From: Sinohyriopsis cumingii
Lineage: Eukaryota > Mollusca > Bivalvia > Unionida > Unionidae
DNA: 64,000 nt
Assembly: GCA_028554795.2 (NCBI GenBank)
Contig: JAPYKE020000273.1
Coordinates: 62,001 to 126,000 of the forward strand
Reading direction: 5' to 3'
Shown piece after piece: positions 31,560 through 46,210 of the stretch. Every line of letters begins with the position of its first letter. The first letter of the stretch is position 1. Below the pieces are notes generated by a model. That model did no database searches. It was not told the DNA's origin and saw only the letters and a program-made list of their open reading frames with translations. Position numbers and translations under genes: made by a program.

Positions 31560-32660
31560 TTGCCTAAAAGTACTTGAACTTTAGAAATGCCAAGGTCTGT
31601 AGTTACAATTGTAATTTGGTTAAGTGTTTTGCTTTTGGAAAGTTTCAAAAATGCAGCCACTCGAAGCTTTTAAAGTACACTGTTAAGTGTTCATACAGCC
31701 TCGCCTCATTCCAGGAACCCCTTAACATGTCAAGGATGTACGCTCTTCGTAAATTCGAGTGACACATAATACAGCGTGACTAGTTTCAATACTTGCATAA
31801 AAATGAAACACGATATATTGCTTATTAATAACTATATAATTCACTTAAAAGTAATAAAGTGATAACGGAACAATTAGGAGACAATCAGACATTCGGTCAG
31901 TCAATTCACATGAAAATCTATGGTCAATGCAGAGATGCAAGTGGATACACAAACACTAAACTTTACTAACATCACAGCTTATAACACATAATGAAACAGT
32001 TCGGTTCAACTAAACATTGCACATTTTGTGAATGATTTGACAAACCTTGGAATTTTTAACACACTTTCTGGAAGATACCATAAAGACAATTTTGAATAGG
32101 GCTAATATATTTTTTGAATGGTCTGACAAAAATACAGAAGAAGGTATTAAAACATCCTATTGTTTTCCTTGTACGATCTGTCTGTTTGTCTGTCTTTCTA
32201 TCTGTTCCTCTCAAGGGTCCCAAAGTAATTGCTCCTAGAAAGGTCACTATGCATTTCTACAGATAATGTTATCCAATACAATGTAGAATTAACATCAGAT
32301 ATTCATATTTTGAAATTAAAAAAACAAAACAAAACATTGTCTACTCTACTGTAGAGCAAGATATCCACACATTCATTTTTAATTACAAAACGATGAAGTG
32401 GCGAGGATGTAACCAATAGGCATATTGTTCTTAGCCCGGAGCATGTATTTGAATTTATGCAACATCATGCCAAGATCGCATGCGTTTTAAACGCAATGGA
32501 GTGACGTCGATTAATAGAATAGAGCGATGTTCTGAGTTTCGCATCGTCACTCAATCACGTCATCGTCGTCGTGCCATCACCCCATAACTTTTAGGGCCTT
32601 GGAAGTTTTGACCCTAACACGCTTCATCCCAATCGATAGTCAAACTCACCTTTAAAACAC
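31560..32660. repeat. dispersed repeat or old duplication, arm A (inverted partner 39545-40250)
   Basis: Shared blocks with the reverse complement of the partner include TTTGGTTAAGTGTTTTG, CTCTTCGTAAATT, TTTGTCTGTCTTTC, AACATCAGATATTCATAT and TTTTAAACGCAATGG. Order is preserved over about 0.7-1.1 kb. No coding potential. Confidence 0.6.
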
Positions 32661-33189
32661 AGACACTTGTTTATTTAAATGATGTAATATCTGAAGATAT
32701 TACATACCCACAATTGAATATATGACTTTATTTAATGCAAATATCAAAAGGAAAAAAAATCATTAAAGATCACAATCATTTGTAACGGGGGTAAACGTGT
32801 TTTAACAAGCAGGTATCAGTGTCGCAACGTTACTGTATCTTGGTCTTTTTTTATTACTTTCTTTTGGAAATTGTGATTTCTTAAGCGAAGATGTCTTATT
32901 GCTATTACGTATCCCAAGTGAACTGAAAATTCAATACAGTGTCGTTTAAATGAACACACAGTTATTTGTTTATATAACCAGAGAAAAAGTGGTTATATAT
33001 GAATACCTCTCCAAGAAAGATTAGGAAACGGGTAAATTGGTTTCCAATATGAAACGTATGATTTTTGACTAATTCACCCTTGAAAATCGCAACTTCCAGG
33101 AAAAGATACAACCATTACTTTCTGCACCATCGCCTTTAAATAAGAGTTTCTGTTGTCTGGTGATTTACTATCCATGTTTTGATATTATC

Positions 33190-33540
33190 CCTAGGATGAC
33201 GAGCTGGGAGATATATATGTTAGGTTGCTAAAAGGGCAATATTTTATTTTAAAGAAATTATAATGCAATTCATACCTATTAAAGTGTAAAGCTATTGTTT
33301 AAAAAAGATGTTCACTGTCGTGTACTTTTTTTCAGTGTAACTATTTGCAAGCATTATTGCTAATTTTTGTAAAGATTTTAATTGTTCACTTTCCATACCA
33401 TGTCCCAGTCCTGACTGATAAATCATTGAAATTTTATTCTAACTGCGTAACTACTTCCTATTTAAAAGGAAACCTGTCTGCAACGTTTTGTGGATATGAT
33501 TATATTGGGTCATCCTTTGAAAGATTTCTTTCTAAATATT
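33190..33540 (+). repeat. direct-repeat partner of 40870-41240
   Basis: Both arms contain AAGGAAACxTGTCTGCAA, TGACTTTATTGGGTC or its variant, and the ATTCATACCT segment, in the same orientation. The translated middle is partly conserved (LKGN-SA-FC, IGSSFE-F), so it might once have coded, but the partner has a stop. Confidence 0.5.
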
Positions 33541-33979
33541 GAAATTCTTACGTACAATGCGTGCGTAATATAATTGGGCGATGTGTATCAGTTTCGCAGT
33601 ACACGCAGCACTGATGCCACGATGTTTTGTTATATTTATCATTTTAAAGTTATGCACCCAAATAAATGATACTCCATTTCTACATTTCTTTCACGTATAA
33701 ATGTAAATACGGTTCAGAATCTGATAAAAGTCACGTAAATACCGCCAAACGGGTGGTAGTTGCTTTATTCCTCATAAATAAGAGATAAATTGGCTCTTCA
33801 ACGAGATGTTCATCCGTTTTACATCAGGTAAGGTTGTTCAGGCAACCTCGAGAAATGACTATGTAAAGTCGGTTTACCAGACCAGCACCTTCATTGTGGA
33901 ATCTTTAAATTGCATCTGAACTTTTTTATATACCTTGTTTTCCTTTTTGGCAAGAATAATGATTATGCACTTGGGCGAG

Positions 33980-34233
33980 TGATCTCCGGGTGCTCAAAAG
34001 AAAAGCTTCATTGATTCGTCAAATCATCCTTGAAACACTTTAATATTGACCCTGAGTCCTGGGAACATTACACTCAAGATTGCTCTATCTTGCTGAGTCT
34101 CATTGATACTGAAGCTATAGACTTAGAACAGAAGAAAATTGCAGAAGCAGTGCAGAAGTGCAACCAGCAGAAATCTCAGAACTGTAGAACATCCTCTATT
34201 GATCAAACAGACTCAAGGGACATCTCGTGTTAA
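33980..34233 (+). pseudogene. possible retroelement tail remnant
   Basis: A short open frame reads LKHFNIDPESWEHYTQD and KKIAEAVQKCNQQK. The pattern (NIDP..WE...QDR) resembles the last segment of reverse transcriptases found in many invertebrates, followed by a helix with AEA-QK. No upstream domain is left. The identification is weak. Confidence 0.3.
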
Positions 34234-35314
34234 GTGTGCCACAGACAGTTCAGAGAGCAAATTGGTTTAATCAGCATTTCACGTACTGGCAGGAACCAAA
34301 TCAAAACGGCCAAAATGTTATAATAAAAAGATTAATATTCTTTCGTTTAGTATTTTGCATTTCGTTTTGCAATTTCCCATATAAATTCTGGTTTTGTAAA
34401 ATTTTAACCATGTATGTGCGTAGTTCAATTTTGATTACTGCTAGGTGTCTGTGAAAACTGAATCTTCAAAATATGTAACTCCACATACTGTGACACGTGT
34501 ACTGCTTTTTACTTCATCTAGATCTCCAACAATTCCTTCCACATGAACTGAATTGAAACTGAGCATGATAAACATTCTGTCAGGAAAGATGCATACTTAT
34601 TGTTTGGTGTATCTGTGTGAATCTTTCCGAATGAAATTAGATACAAATTAAGTGTTTTAATGATAGTATCAACGTCTGAATGATTTAAATTTCACCTTGT
34701 GCCTTTCATGATCTCTTATTGGAATGTATTTTATCTCGTAGCCTTTTACTTTGCATTTGTCATTGTTTCAAAACTGTAGTGAAAAGTCAGCTTCATATTT
34801 TTCATTGTTATCTACTTTTTAATTTCGTTTCGTATATATTTTATTATGCAGCTAGGACAGTGTATATATTGTAGTAATTTTATCACGTGTTTCGTGTGTA
34901 CCATTTTATGTTTTGATTTGCACGTTTTAGGATAAACTTTCTTTTTCAGTGTGGTTTCGTGGTTAATACAAATTCATGTGACATGCATATCTAACTTCCT
35001 TCATTTTCTTATGCACTGTTAATTTTAGTTTTAACATCAGCTAAACCCATTATCTTTCATAACATCCGGGTTTGTACCTTCTGCTATGCATATATCTTGC
35101 TAATGAAAAGAGGGTATTTCTCTGCAGCAAATATTGTCCCTGAAATAGAATAAGATGCGTCTTTGACACGTCACTTATTTGACCGCAGTGATGTTTTCAG
35201 CTGGTATCCAACCTTTAATCTGTGCACTCTCTCCATATCAATCTTATGATCTTCACAACAGCTTCAACTTTGTATGCAATTTTCTTCGTTGCACAGATTT
35301 AGAAATTTTCAGTA

Positions 35315-35815
35315 ATCTGTGCATTCTATATTCGCTGCATTCAAGCCGTCCATTTTGTAAACTGTGCATTCTATTTTCGTTCCCTTCAAGTCCTCCATTT
35401 CGTAATCTGTGCATTCTATATTCGTTCTCTTCAAGTCGTCCATTTTGTAAACTGTGCATACTATATTAGCTCCCTTCAAGTCGTCCATTTCGTAAACTGT
35501 GCATTCTATATTCGCTCCCTTCAAGTAGTCCATTTCGTAAACTGTACATTCTATATTCGCTCCATTCAAGTCGTCCATTTCGTAAACTGTGCATTCTATA
35601 TTCGCTCCCTTCAAGTCGTCCATTTCGTAAACTGTGCATTCTATATTCGCTCCCTTCAAGTAGTCCATTTCGTAAACTGTACATTCTATATTCGCTCCAT
35701 TCAAGTCGTCCATTTTGTAAACTGTGCATTCTATATTCGCTCCCTTCAAGTCGTCCATTTTGTAAACTGTGCATTCTATATTCGTTCCCTTCAAGTCGTC
35801 CATTTTGTAAGCTTC
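35315..35815. repeat. minisatellite, unit 45 bases
   Basis: Eleven units of TCGTCCATTTCGTAAACTG plus TGCATTCTATATTCGCTCCC. Because 45 is divisible by three and the unit lacks stops in several frames, long frames appear on both strands. They are repeat artefacts. Confidence 0.92.
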
Positions 35816-36014
35816 AAATAAAGCCTGATCTGAAATATTCTTCTCAGTAAAGTTAGGAAGGCATCCGTTTGTAAAAATATTTCGTATTTATTTTGCGGTT
35901 CTAAGCGTTACACCAATTTTATATTTAGCAGCACCAGCTATATTATTTTGTCGGGTATCAGAATACATGCATCCTAAATTTTTGTCTGGTCTCTTCCCTG
36001 TTCGCGTCAAATGG

Positions 36015-36245
36015 ATTGGCTCATATTGACATGTAATGAGTGTTATTACTCCTTATGTCAAGTGGAATCATGTATATTGATTTGTGATGAGTGTTATAAC
36101 TGCTCAGGTCACCTGGAATCATGCATATTGACTTGTGATGAGTGCTATTACTGCTTATGTGAAGTGGAATCATGCCTATTGACTTGTGATGAATGTTATT
36201 ACTGCTCAGGTCACCTGGAAGCATGCCTAATTACTTGTGATAAGT
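36015..36245. repeat. minisatellite, unit 48 bases
   Basis: About four and a half units of GACTTGTGATGAGTGTTATT plus ACTGCTCAGGTCACCTGG. Translation gives a Cys-rich 16-residue repeat that imitates zinc fingers but has no flanking gene. Confidence 0.88.
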
Positions 36246-36299
36246 GTTGCCGCATTTGCCAGCTTTTGACAAAAGATCAACCTTTTATCTGCCTTTTTT

Positions 36300-39190
36300 A
36301 AAGCAACAATTAACACATAAAATCGAGTGGCTGTTAAGACTCTGTGGTCTTAAACTATCAGAAAAGAGCGAAACCAACAAGATTAGTAAATTTCAGCAAA
36401 TAGTTTATTTCTGTCGAATACAAAGTAAAAATGTAAAAAGGAACTTATAGTATTGTGAATTAAATCCCGAATGATCCTAAAGGTTCTATCAAAAGTCCAA
36501 AGGTATGAAATATGCTAAATTAATTCCATTCTTGAATGTGCTGATTGTATATTTGTACAATGGTCTTGAAAGTGCCGATGTACCAATAGTTTTGTTGTTC
36601 CAAAATGGTATAATCTAGATGGTCCATGAATGAATTCACAAAAATATATAAAATGTGACTTCGTCCAGACAGGAAGCACTTTTTAATTCCATTGAATAAA
36701 TTAAATAACTAAATGAGCTCAAATTATAATTGTACACAACTAAAAGGGATTCCATGAGACATGTTAAAATAGGAATAAATAACTGTGTTGATCACAACCT
36801 TTATATAAAAATCTAAGACACAGTAAGAAGACCATGATGAGGGTCATTTTCCTATCAAATTGGTAAACAGAGTCAGGGATGTTCACTTACATTTTAAGAA
36901 ATAACCTGACACACATCAGATAGATCATGCATTTTCCAAGGGAAAAATGTCTTAAACTCAGATCCAAGAAAGCTTGTTGCTTACAAATGATAATTATCTT
37001 ATAATATAATCTACAATCATGGACACACATTAGCGATGTAATATGTTGTTTAAAAAATGATCGTTACAATTTACAGTCACGGACAAACGTTAAACACACA
37101 ATATAGACATACATAAAAGTAGCGAATGAATTTTTCAGTAAAACTACAACCAGATTATAGCAAATGAAGTGGCATGCTCAACAAATGTATAAAAGCGTCA
37201 AATATCGATGGTCCAAGTATGTGCTGAAAAAAATGTGAACTACCATTCGATTTTAAGAATGGCCAGAAGTTATGTGTATAGAGGATGCTAGTGGTAAGCA
37301 CTTCATGTGCCAAACCAACCAAACTTCAAAGCATTGTCTAGTCATGCTGCATGGCTGAGTAACTTTTCAATAAAACCCGCCCAAATTATACAAGCAAAAG
37401 CCAACATACAGACAAAGGTACAAAACCCCCAGATGGACAGAAGCCGTATCACGAATTCCCTGTCAAAATGAACATATGCCAATTTATGATATTCAATTTA
37501 TTATGTCCAAGTAATAATTCATAATATAATATTTATTATGACCTTATACCAATTTATGCTATACAATTTATTATGGCTTACATGGATGTTTAGTAAAAGA
37601 TATATTTCCATTTTACACAGCTTTTAAAATGGACAGCAATTTAGGATTTGAAACACAGGGTTTCGAAATTCCATGACTTGGTTGGGATTGTAAAGTACTC
37701 CACCACAAGTAATAAATTCAACCGTGAAAGCTTGTGTCTGAACAATGAAGTGCCTATTCAAAGATATGTTCACCTCCACAGTCAGAACTAAGTACCCTCC
37801 TGTATACCCCTACACTGTCTTTAAGTTAGATAACTATTACAGGAGCTTCAGATCGCCCATCTGGCTCCGATTCGACTAATGAACAAAGTCAAGATCAGTT
37901 GGACAATAAATCTGGATCATTAAAATACTTTCTGTCTAATTATAATAATGTTGAACAATGTATATGTAATGAAAATAAGAGCTTTTAGCTTTTTTCTCAT
38001 GGTTTGATGTCTTAACCCATATTGAATAGTACATGGTCCGATCCTAGAAGGACTTTGTACCAGGATGCTTTGTCAGAAGACTTTTTACCATGATGATTTG
38101 TGTCAGAGCTGTTCGATGTTTAGCGGATTGTTTTAAACAGCGCTGTTTAAATTTACTTATATGATGGAGAATTGACATCACAAGAACATATTCAAAAGTC
38201 TTCACATCTGGTCGCTTTCTATCATATTTAGTCAAATTCTCTTGAACAGATTCCGAGAAAAGGCTATTTATGTCTTTTTTAACCTTTGGTAACATCAGCC
38301 GTATTTGATGAATAATCGGTATCATTCGCAAAATTTGAAATCACTTTACGCCGTAACACTGTTAACAAATTAGCTAAGAAAAGATTTTTTAAAAGGTTTT
38401 ATATTTTTAATAATGATTTGACATATTTGTGGACGAAACCGCATAAGTTTTACAAACCCTAAAAAAGAAAACATTTCTTACCATGTGCTTTTAGTCTACT
38501 TCTTCAAATTCTATTCAGTGGTTTTTGAGATTAAATCATTTATTTTTGTTAATTGTCAATAACATCGGTCATATTTAATCGCAAAGCCATTTCATTGCGC
38601 TTTTGAAAACACTTAATATCATGATGTTTTTTGGTTAAAGTTGGACAAATTTTAAAGAGTCAACGAGAAGAAGAGGTCAAACGATTTGTATTTGTAATAA
38701 TGACGCTCATGGTTAAAGTCGAATTTAGAAATAAATTTGAAAGCCTTCTTATCCAGGATGCGAACTGTCAAATGTATTACCATGCTATTGAGCAATATTT
38801 GAGAAGAATTCGTTTACATTTTTATCTATTTTTTGTAACGGTAGCCGTTTTCACTTGGTGATCAGCATTGCATGTGTCGAAGAACAGACCAGGCACGACG
38901 GACGCAGAATCATATCACAAGGTTACATAAACTTATGGCCAGTTGAGAAAAAAATTAAATAAGTTATATCGAATTCTTTTGCAAATTTTGGAATAATGCA
39001 ACCCTGAGTTTCAGTTTTTGGGGAGGAAATGGCACTGATGTTTGAACATAGATTATTGCAAACTACTGAAGGTATTTTGACCTTGCACGCTGAATTTAAC
39101 GTTAATATGATCAAATGGCAATTAATTAACAACATAATTTTTGCACATAATTCTACGTGATATAGATGTCTGCTCATACTCTGAATGAAA
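36300..39190. other. noncoding host DNA
   Basis: Nothing recognised. A minus-strand frame at 38044-38331 (95 codons; KKDINSLFSESVQENLTKYD) has protein-like composition but no domain, no splice signals that I can place and no relative in mind. Confidence 0.35.
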
Positions 39191-39194
39191 CAAA

Positions 39195-39309
<115 letters not shown>

Positions 39310-39544
39310 CACTGCTACCAAATGAAATATATTTTGAATTAAAAACTATTTACATGTGTTTGGGGGAAATGTTAGTATTGCTGTTTTCACACCAAATGTT
39401 CTTTTGCAGTAATTTGCAAACTTCAGTGCCTTATAGATACGTACCATATGTCGTGCCTCGGCTGTCAGAGCGGTGTACCAGTATACTGGTATGCTTGCGA
39501 CTGACCGATCAGATGTTACCTCGTGTATATCACATCTTCTATGT

Positions 39545-40250
39545 TTGAAAGGTAAGTTTTCCTAGCTATTGGGAGGAGTCGACTTGGACCCCAACGAGAT
39601 CATGTTAGGAACAATCGCTCAAAAGCCGAAGACGTTATGGAGTGATGGAACGACGATGATGACGTGATAGTGTGACGATGAGAAATTCACCGCCATTGCG
39701 TTTAAAACTCATGCGCGCTGGGCATGGAGGTATAATATCGTATAAATTTGAATACAAGCCCCGGGCTACGAACCAAATGCATATTGGTTACTTCCTCGGC
39801 ACTTCAGCTTTCTGTAGCTAAAAATTAATCTATCTTACTCTACCGTAAAGTAGACAATGCTTGTTTGATTATTTTTTTGGGGTGGGTGGGAGGGGTTGGA
39901 TGTGTTATAGTTGTGGTTTTATTTTTCTTCAATTTCAGATATGAATATCTGATGTTATTTCTACTTTTTATTGGAGAACATTATCTGTACAAATGCATAA
40001 TGACCTATCGAGGACCAGCTATTTTTGAGCTGTAACGAAAGACAGACAAACGGACCGGTCACGTGATATTATGTAAGTGTCACTCAAATTTACGAAGAGT
40101 GAACTTCTTGGACAGGTTAAGAGGTTCCCGAAACATTTATAGACTGTATAAACATTTACAATCTACTAATACAGGATCAAGTGTCTAAATACTTGAAGAT
40201 ATTTTAAAAACAAAACACTTAACCAAATTAAAAAATTATAACTAAAGACC
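39545..40250. repeat. dispersed repeat or old duplication, arm A' (inverted partner 31560-32660)
   Basis: Reverse complement of the partner over collinear blocks, with moderate divergence. Confidence 0.6.
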
Positions 40251-40357
40251 TTGTCATCATGACAGGCACACCTATTTATTTTAATATGTTTAATTTTATT
40301 AGCAGGGAAAATATAAATGTATATCTGATATTCAGTGCATGAATTATATCCCCCAAA

Positions 40358-40418
<61 letters not shown>

Positions 40419-40440
40419 GATATACATATATATATATATA
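40358..40440. repeat. TA microsatellite
   Basis: About 30 TA units, with a repeat of AATGATATACAT at the end. Confidence 0.95.
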
Positions 40441-40869
40441 ATGATATACATGGAAGTTTATAAGCATACATGCTATGTTTAATAAAGTGTATTTATGATA
40501 TGCTCATTTTCTTCTCCGTTAACATTACATTCTCAGAATCGATCAATATTTTACGATATTGCACACCTTCTTATTGCACCCTCGCGCAGGACACTTCTGC
40601 CCAATAGTGTATTAGGAACTACTTTGTAAACAAATCATGTACATTCGCATAGTAGGCGCAATAAGTTTTGGTTGATTAAACAGACATAGCTAGGTCCCTG
40701 CTTGCCACACTCGAATTTGAACTGACGAGGAAAAAATAAAGAAACGCAAATTTGAATTTCGACCAATAGGTATAGGCCAATGAGTTTCATTATATTCCCT
40801 GCCGCATGAACAAATCCAAATACGTCAACATCAATCACGTGATGGAAATAGCCGTATTATACACGTCCT

Positions 40870-41240
40870 AGATAATAAACCGTTTTGGGTCATAGCTCTA
40901 ATCTAGAGGATGGAAAGATTCCAAAAATGTAATAATTTTTAAAAACAAATTATGATATAATTCATACCTCGAGAAATAAAAATTGTTTTTCAAAAAATAT
41001 TTGCACAATATACACTGTGGTGTAATTTTGTACCGCGTAAATATATACATAATTATTGCTCCTGTTGTTTTAAAAAGAATTACTTTTTTAATTTCAGTAT
41101 CATTTTCTCAATATTTATTTGGAAAATCATCGACCATTTATTTTAACTGTATGACCACTTCCGTTCTGAAAGGAAACATGTCTGCAAGGTTTTGCTGATA
41201 TGACTTTATTGGGTCTTCATTTGAAAAATTTAATTTATAT
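40870..41240 (+). repeat. direct-repeat partner of 33190-33540
   Basis: Same block order as the partner. It contains a TGA within the conserved translated stretch. Confidence 0.5.
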
Positions 41241-41749
41241 AAAAGCTGAACTAGTTATGGTTTAACATGATATTAGCCATGACCACAATATCTTGCAGAA
41301 TGTTACCCACACTAATTTGCAGAAGAAAGTTGAGATGGCTAACATAATCCAAACGGTTAATCCAATGTGTCCTGTAACACACAATCCATTTCAGAATTAA
41401 TGTTGAATTATTCCCCTTTATACAAAAATTGCAAAACGTTTTCAATATTGCATACTATAATAATTTCAGATTTTATGTTTAGAAAATATGAAATTATATG
41501 TTGTTGTTGTTGTTTTTTGATAACTAAATAGTTCAAAAGAAGAACGAAAAATAGGGATGAAATTTTCTAATATGCGCAATTCCATTTGTATTGAAATCAG
41601 GTCAGTTTGCTACAATAAATAAATACAATTATGAAATGTCAGTTCCATTGTTTTGTGTGTAGAGCAATTTTCATTATATCATTAAAAAATGTGGTGGTTT
41701 GTTTGAGCAATATGATAATGGCAGTTTTAGTTTTATGATACTGAGCTAT

Positions 41750-43720
41750 GTCAAAACCTTCAACCCCCTGTGACTTTGTCCACACATCAAATGTGCACGG
41801 CCACGCCTGAAAGTTACCAACAGGTGCTCATGCAGGAGGATAGTCATCAGCGGTGGAAGACTTAAACCTAGATCAGTAACCAACAAAACCACTATTATCA
41901 GACTATTGTCATTAATCATACGGGTGATGATAATGGTTTCAAATTCTGAAACCATATTGCACTGGAAAAGATGCAAACTTTAAGTCGATTTTTACCAGTT
42001 GTTTTGGCTAGCCTCTGTTCCGTATCCGTGTTTGTAGACGCCGTAGGTCTTCCATTTCTGCCAATACGGCGTCGAACTCACCCAACCTAATATTTGTTTA
42101 ATCCTGAACTGCAGTCTAGTACACCTTGGCAGCTGCATTGGAACTAATTTGTGCTGCAACCAGAAATTCTTTAATAGACACATATTCTCTAATGCAGCTG
42201 TATTCAGATTAGTTTACCAGCACCGCTAGTAACACCGGTTACTATTGATATGATATGGCTGCAACAACAGTTCTTATTGTGCCTATAACAATTAACGTAG
42301 TCATGGTTCCCGCTACAACACATGCGCTTCTTTTGGTGATTTCATTCAGAAGCTATTGTTCCACTCCGATAATTTGTTTCGTGTATGCAACATTCAGGGT
42401 TGATCACAATTCTTCTATCAATAAAGTGATAGCGAAGTATAAATGCTAGTAGGCTGGCATTATTCAGGCGCAACATGCACATATAACCAATAACTCTTGT
42501 TTACTTCTGCAACCGAAATACAGTCATAGAAAATATATACTTGGAGAATAGTTAAATTTCTGGCAGTTTTGCACTATCTAGATCTGACATTCAGTTCATA
42601 TCAAAGCATATGCAGTTCATATTAAAGTATGATCGATATCTACATGTGCTATTTCATAAACAAACTATTTATATTTATGTGTTAATTTAGAGTTGTCAGT
42701 CAGGTCCTTGATATCCCCGATTTTTATATCTACATTTTACCTCACCACAATCATCGATCGGCTCCTGAACCAATTGAATTAGGTTTCCATCGATAATAAG
42801 GTCTCCAGTCATTTCATTGCCAGATATTTTAACTTTCAATATCTTATTTGTATGGACGTAGTCTTTTATAAGAACAATCCACATACCAGAGTATCTGATT
42901 CAACTGATTTAATTATTTAAACCAAAAATCACAAGTTTGCCCGAGTCGCCGTCAACATCAACCAGGCGTGTAAACACAGTCAAATCCGATTTGGTAGCAA
43001 ATCTGGTTAGAGCCACATCAGGGTCGCTTCAGCCTAGATTTCTTGCGTACAGCTATTGAGTGATAATGTGTAGTCGTTATGGTGTGTTGAAACATCTAGA
43101 TACTACAAGTCAAATCCATTAAAGTACTCAATGTCGCTGTTATGATCGTACCCACGTCTTGTTTGTGTATCATCAACGTAGAATCAATCTACTGCAACCC
43201 GCCAACAGGAATGGGCAGCATCATTGGCATTTTATACAAGTTGGTGTTGTCCAAATAGAAGATGCAGCTGTTTGGGACTACGGAGTCATATCGGATCACA
43301 TGGGTTGATAGTTCTAGCAGGGAGGTGGCTCGCCATTTGTATACCGCCACGAATATCACGTTAAATATTAAACATATTCTGATAAATATCAGTAAAAAGC
43401 TGCATTTCTGCTATTAATTTTGACAGAAGTGAATGCATCCCAATCCTTCCAGGTGATGAAATGTAGTGCACAGATTCATGTTTATACACATGCACGGCTT
43501 CATAAGGACACTTCTTTTCCCAATTGTGCGTAATGTCGATAGATTCCTGAAAGCATCTTTGAAGGATGTGATATTGCAACCCGCATGACCCATGTAGGAA
43601 TCTTAATATAGTACTGAGCTGCCATATTATGAAGTGGCTTCACGGGTAGCTGAGAAGATACAAGAGAAATTCTTAACATTACAAATAAGTGAGCTTTCGT
43701 CATGTAGCTTAATATTCGTA
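41750..43720 (-). pseudogene. decayed coding tract, unidentified
   Basis: On the minus strand several short stretches read like protein in changing frames: SSQLPVKPLHNMAAQYY, IRYDSVVPNSCIFYLDN followed by LPIPVGG, DPDVALTRFATKSDLTVF, GDLIIDGNLIQLVQEP and EFDAVLAEMEDLRRLQ. They lie in order with stops and shifts between them and no clear exon borders. I suspect one old gene, perhaps a large extracellular or polycystin-like protein because of FDAVLAEM, but I cannot show it. Confidence 0.3.
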
Positions 43721-46200
43721 TCCTACATTCACGGATGAATTACCTTAGTTGAATCACAGCTGCATACTTATATACAGCGACATCAGTGTCTAATTTAGAA
43801 ATGTTTGTGTTATTGTTTTTACTTTAGCAGGATCAGAAACTGCAATCGCTCATATCTGGCTATTATCTGATTTACTTCTATATCATTTTAAGCAACACTG
43901 GTGTTGTCGGATGTTGCTACAATCTTAGGTTTGGTGATTATTAGCAGGCATGGGCGATACTACTCGCGAACAGATTTGTAGAGGTAATTTCGCGACTTTA
44001 CTCCGATAGCACATTTAAGACATTGTAGTGCACCTAGATCTACATGTAACGCGAACAAATGTATATTTTCAGTATTGACCACTGCATGATCACGCTGTCT
44101 AATGCATGCACCTTTGTAGTGAAATCCCAATAATCAGTAACAAAGAAATCATTGAATAAATGTGCCTTAAGTCGATATCAACCAATATTATCTCAAATGA
44201 TCCATCACTGAGTAATCCGTAAACTGGCATACTTCCGTTAGTTGATCAAATTGTCTAATCTTAAACGTTTTGGATTGCTTGTTTATTTCAGTTATGATTT
44301 GTTTTTATTCTTTGGACTTAAAATGGGGTTCAACGAAAATCTCCGACTGGCCAGTGAGTGTAGATGCCATCGTTATATTAATATTTAATAAACGAACTTA
44401 TATTTCATCCTCGCCTCCTAAATAACCGTTTCATTGATCAGAACGGTACTTTCAATTACTGCGTCTCTTACGTTTGTTGAGGACATTGCGAATATCACGT
44501 TCATTCCTTTACTTGTTTGAAAGTTTTATTTCTGACTCAGTGAACTCAGTCAGATCGTTAACTTTATTATCTATACTTTCAAATGAACGAAACAGCTTTT
44601 TAGTTCATTCACAAACAAATCTAATCAACCAAAGCCTAAAGCGTCGACTACATGAGTATAAATGGATTGTTTATAAAGTAGATTCTAAAACACTATACTA
44701 TTTTTAGGCACACGTGTCGTGCACGTGTGTACAATATCAAGGTGTTCAATATCGTAAAATGCTGCTCAATTTTGACAATGTAAAGTTCATCTAGGCAACA
44801 ATGAGCATACAATATGTTCTTTCATTCAGCTTTATTTCATGACTGTGTTCTTCTTGGAATATGTATACAGTTACATAATCGTTCTGTGATTATGAAACTT
44901 TTTCATATGTGCTACCAAATAGAGGACCTTTCAGTCCTATACCAAACAGAGTCATCACTACATCACCAAGGCCGTAAAATGTTGAAATGAATGAAATATG
45001 TATCAGGCATAACATGTATGTAGTACATGGCATTCTACATTCAGGCCTAAAAAGTTGATCAAAATTGTAGTAATTCCACATTTCAAATTATTTCCTATTT
45101 TTCGTGCTGGAGATAATCCGATGAAGCATAATGCAATCGGCATCAATATCAGTGTGTCTCGTACCGCATTTTATGTCATTATCAGTGTGTCTGTACCGAA
45201 TTTATATAATTATCAGAGTGCATCTCGTACCTTATTTATATCATTATTGGAGTGTGGTTCTTACATCAGTTATATCATTATCTGAGCGTGTCTCGTACCG
45301 CATTTATATCATCATCTGAGCGTGTCTCGTACCGCATTTATATCGTTATAAGGGTGTGTCACGTACCGCATTTATATCGTTATAAGGGTGTGTCACGTAC
45401 CGCATTTATATCACAGTCTGCCTCATACCGCATTAATACCATTATCAGAGTGTGTCTTGAACCGCATTTCTATCGTTATCAGTGTTTCTCGTATCACATT
45501 TATATAATTATGATTCATTTATTTTTAATTTTTTTATCTTGATGTCGTCTCATTTCTTTTTAACTCTTTTGAAGTTTTCATTGTATGATCTTATGCATTT
45601 TAATGTAAGTTTGCTATGCATATGCCTAATAAATTCAATAATTGAACCCTCTGGACCTACAAGTACAATAAAATAACATCCAACTTTTAGATTTCTCGGT
45701 TGTCTTGAGATTTCAAGTAGAAAATAAGATCTGTTGCTTGTTTTACAAGGCATAGATAGTGTGTTTGATGTCTTCTACAAACATGATATTGTCTTTTATC
45801 TCTAGGTATGGATATACCTATTAGGACAGAGCTTTTAAGTAAAAGTATTACGATTGAAATTTATTCTAAATTGTATTAAAAGTAATTATTCATTAATATA
45901 TATTGAAAATAATTTTCCACTAAAATATATGGAGATAACATTTATATATTTGTGTAATACAACTGTATGCTTATTTATAAAGACCTCACTTTACGAGCAG
46001 GTATAGAAACCCAAACAATACATTTCGCTGGTAACTAAATGTCAACATTTGTCAGCATAAAATACATGTCATTCGTATCTAAATCTCATCAATTTAGATT
46101 TGGGGGGAAGCTGCTGAACAGACAAATTATTATATCAATAATGGATGCGTTACGCAGATGGTTCACACGATCGCCATGGCAAATTTCAAGGGGCATTTTC
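43721..46200. other. noncoding, with a minisatellite at 45140-45510
   Basis: The minisatellite has about eleven units of 33 bases (CGTACCGCATTTATATC and GTGTGTCT). The rest has no recognisable gene. Confidence 0.6.
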
Positions 46201-46210
46201 TGAAAAAACT

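Noticed and set aside
35309-35803. 164-codon minus-strand repeat protein
   Set aside because: Product of a 45-base minisatellite that stays open in several frames. No flanking exon structure.
36011-36301. Cys-rich protein resembling zinc fingers
   Set aside because: It is the translation of a 48-base minisatellite.
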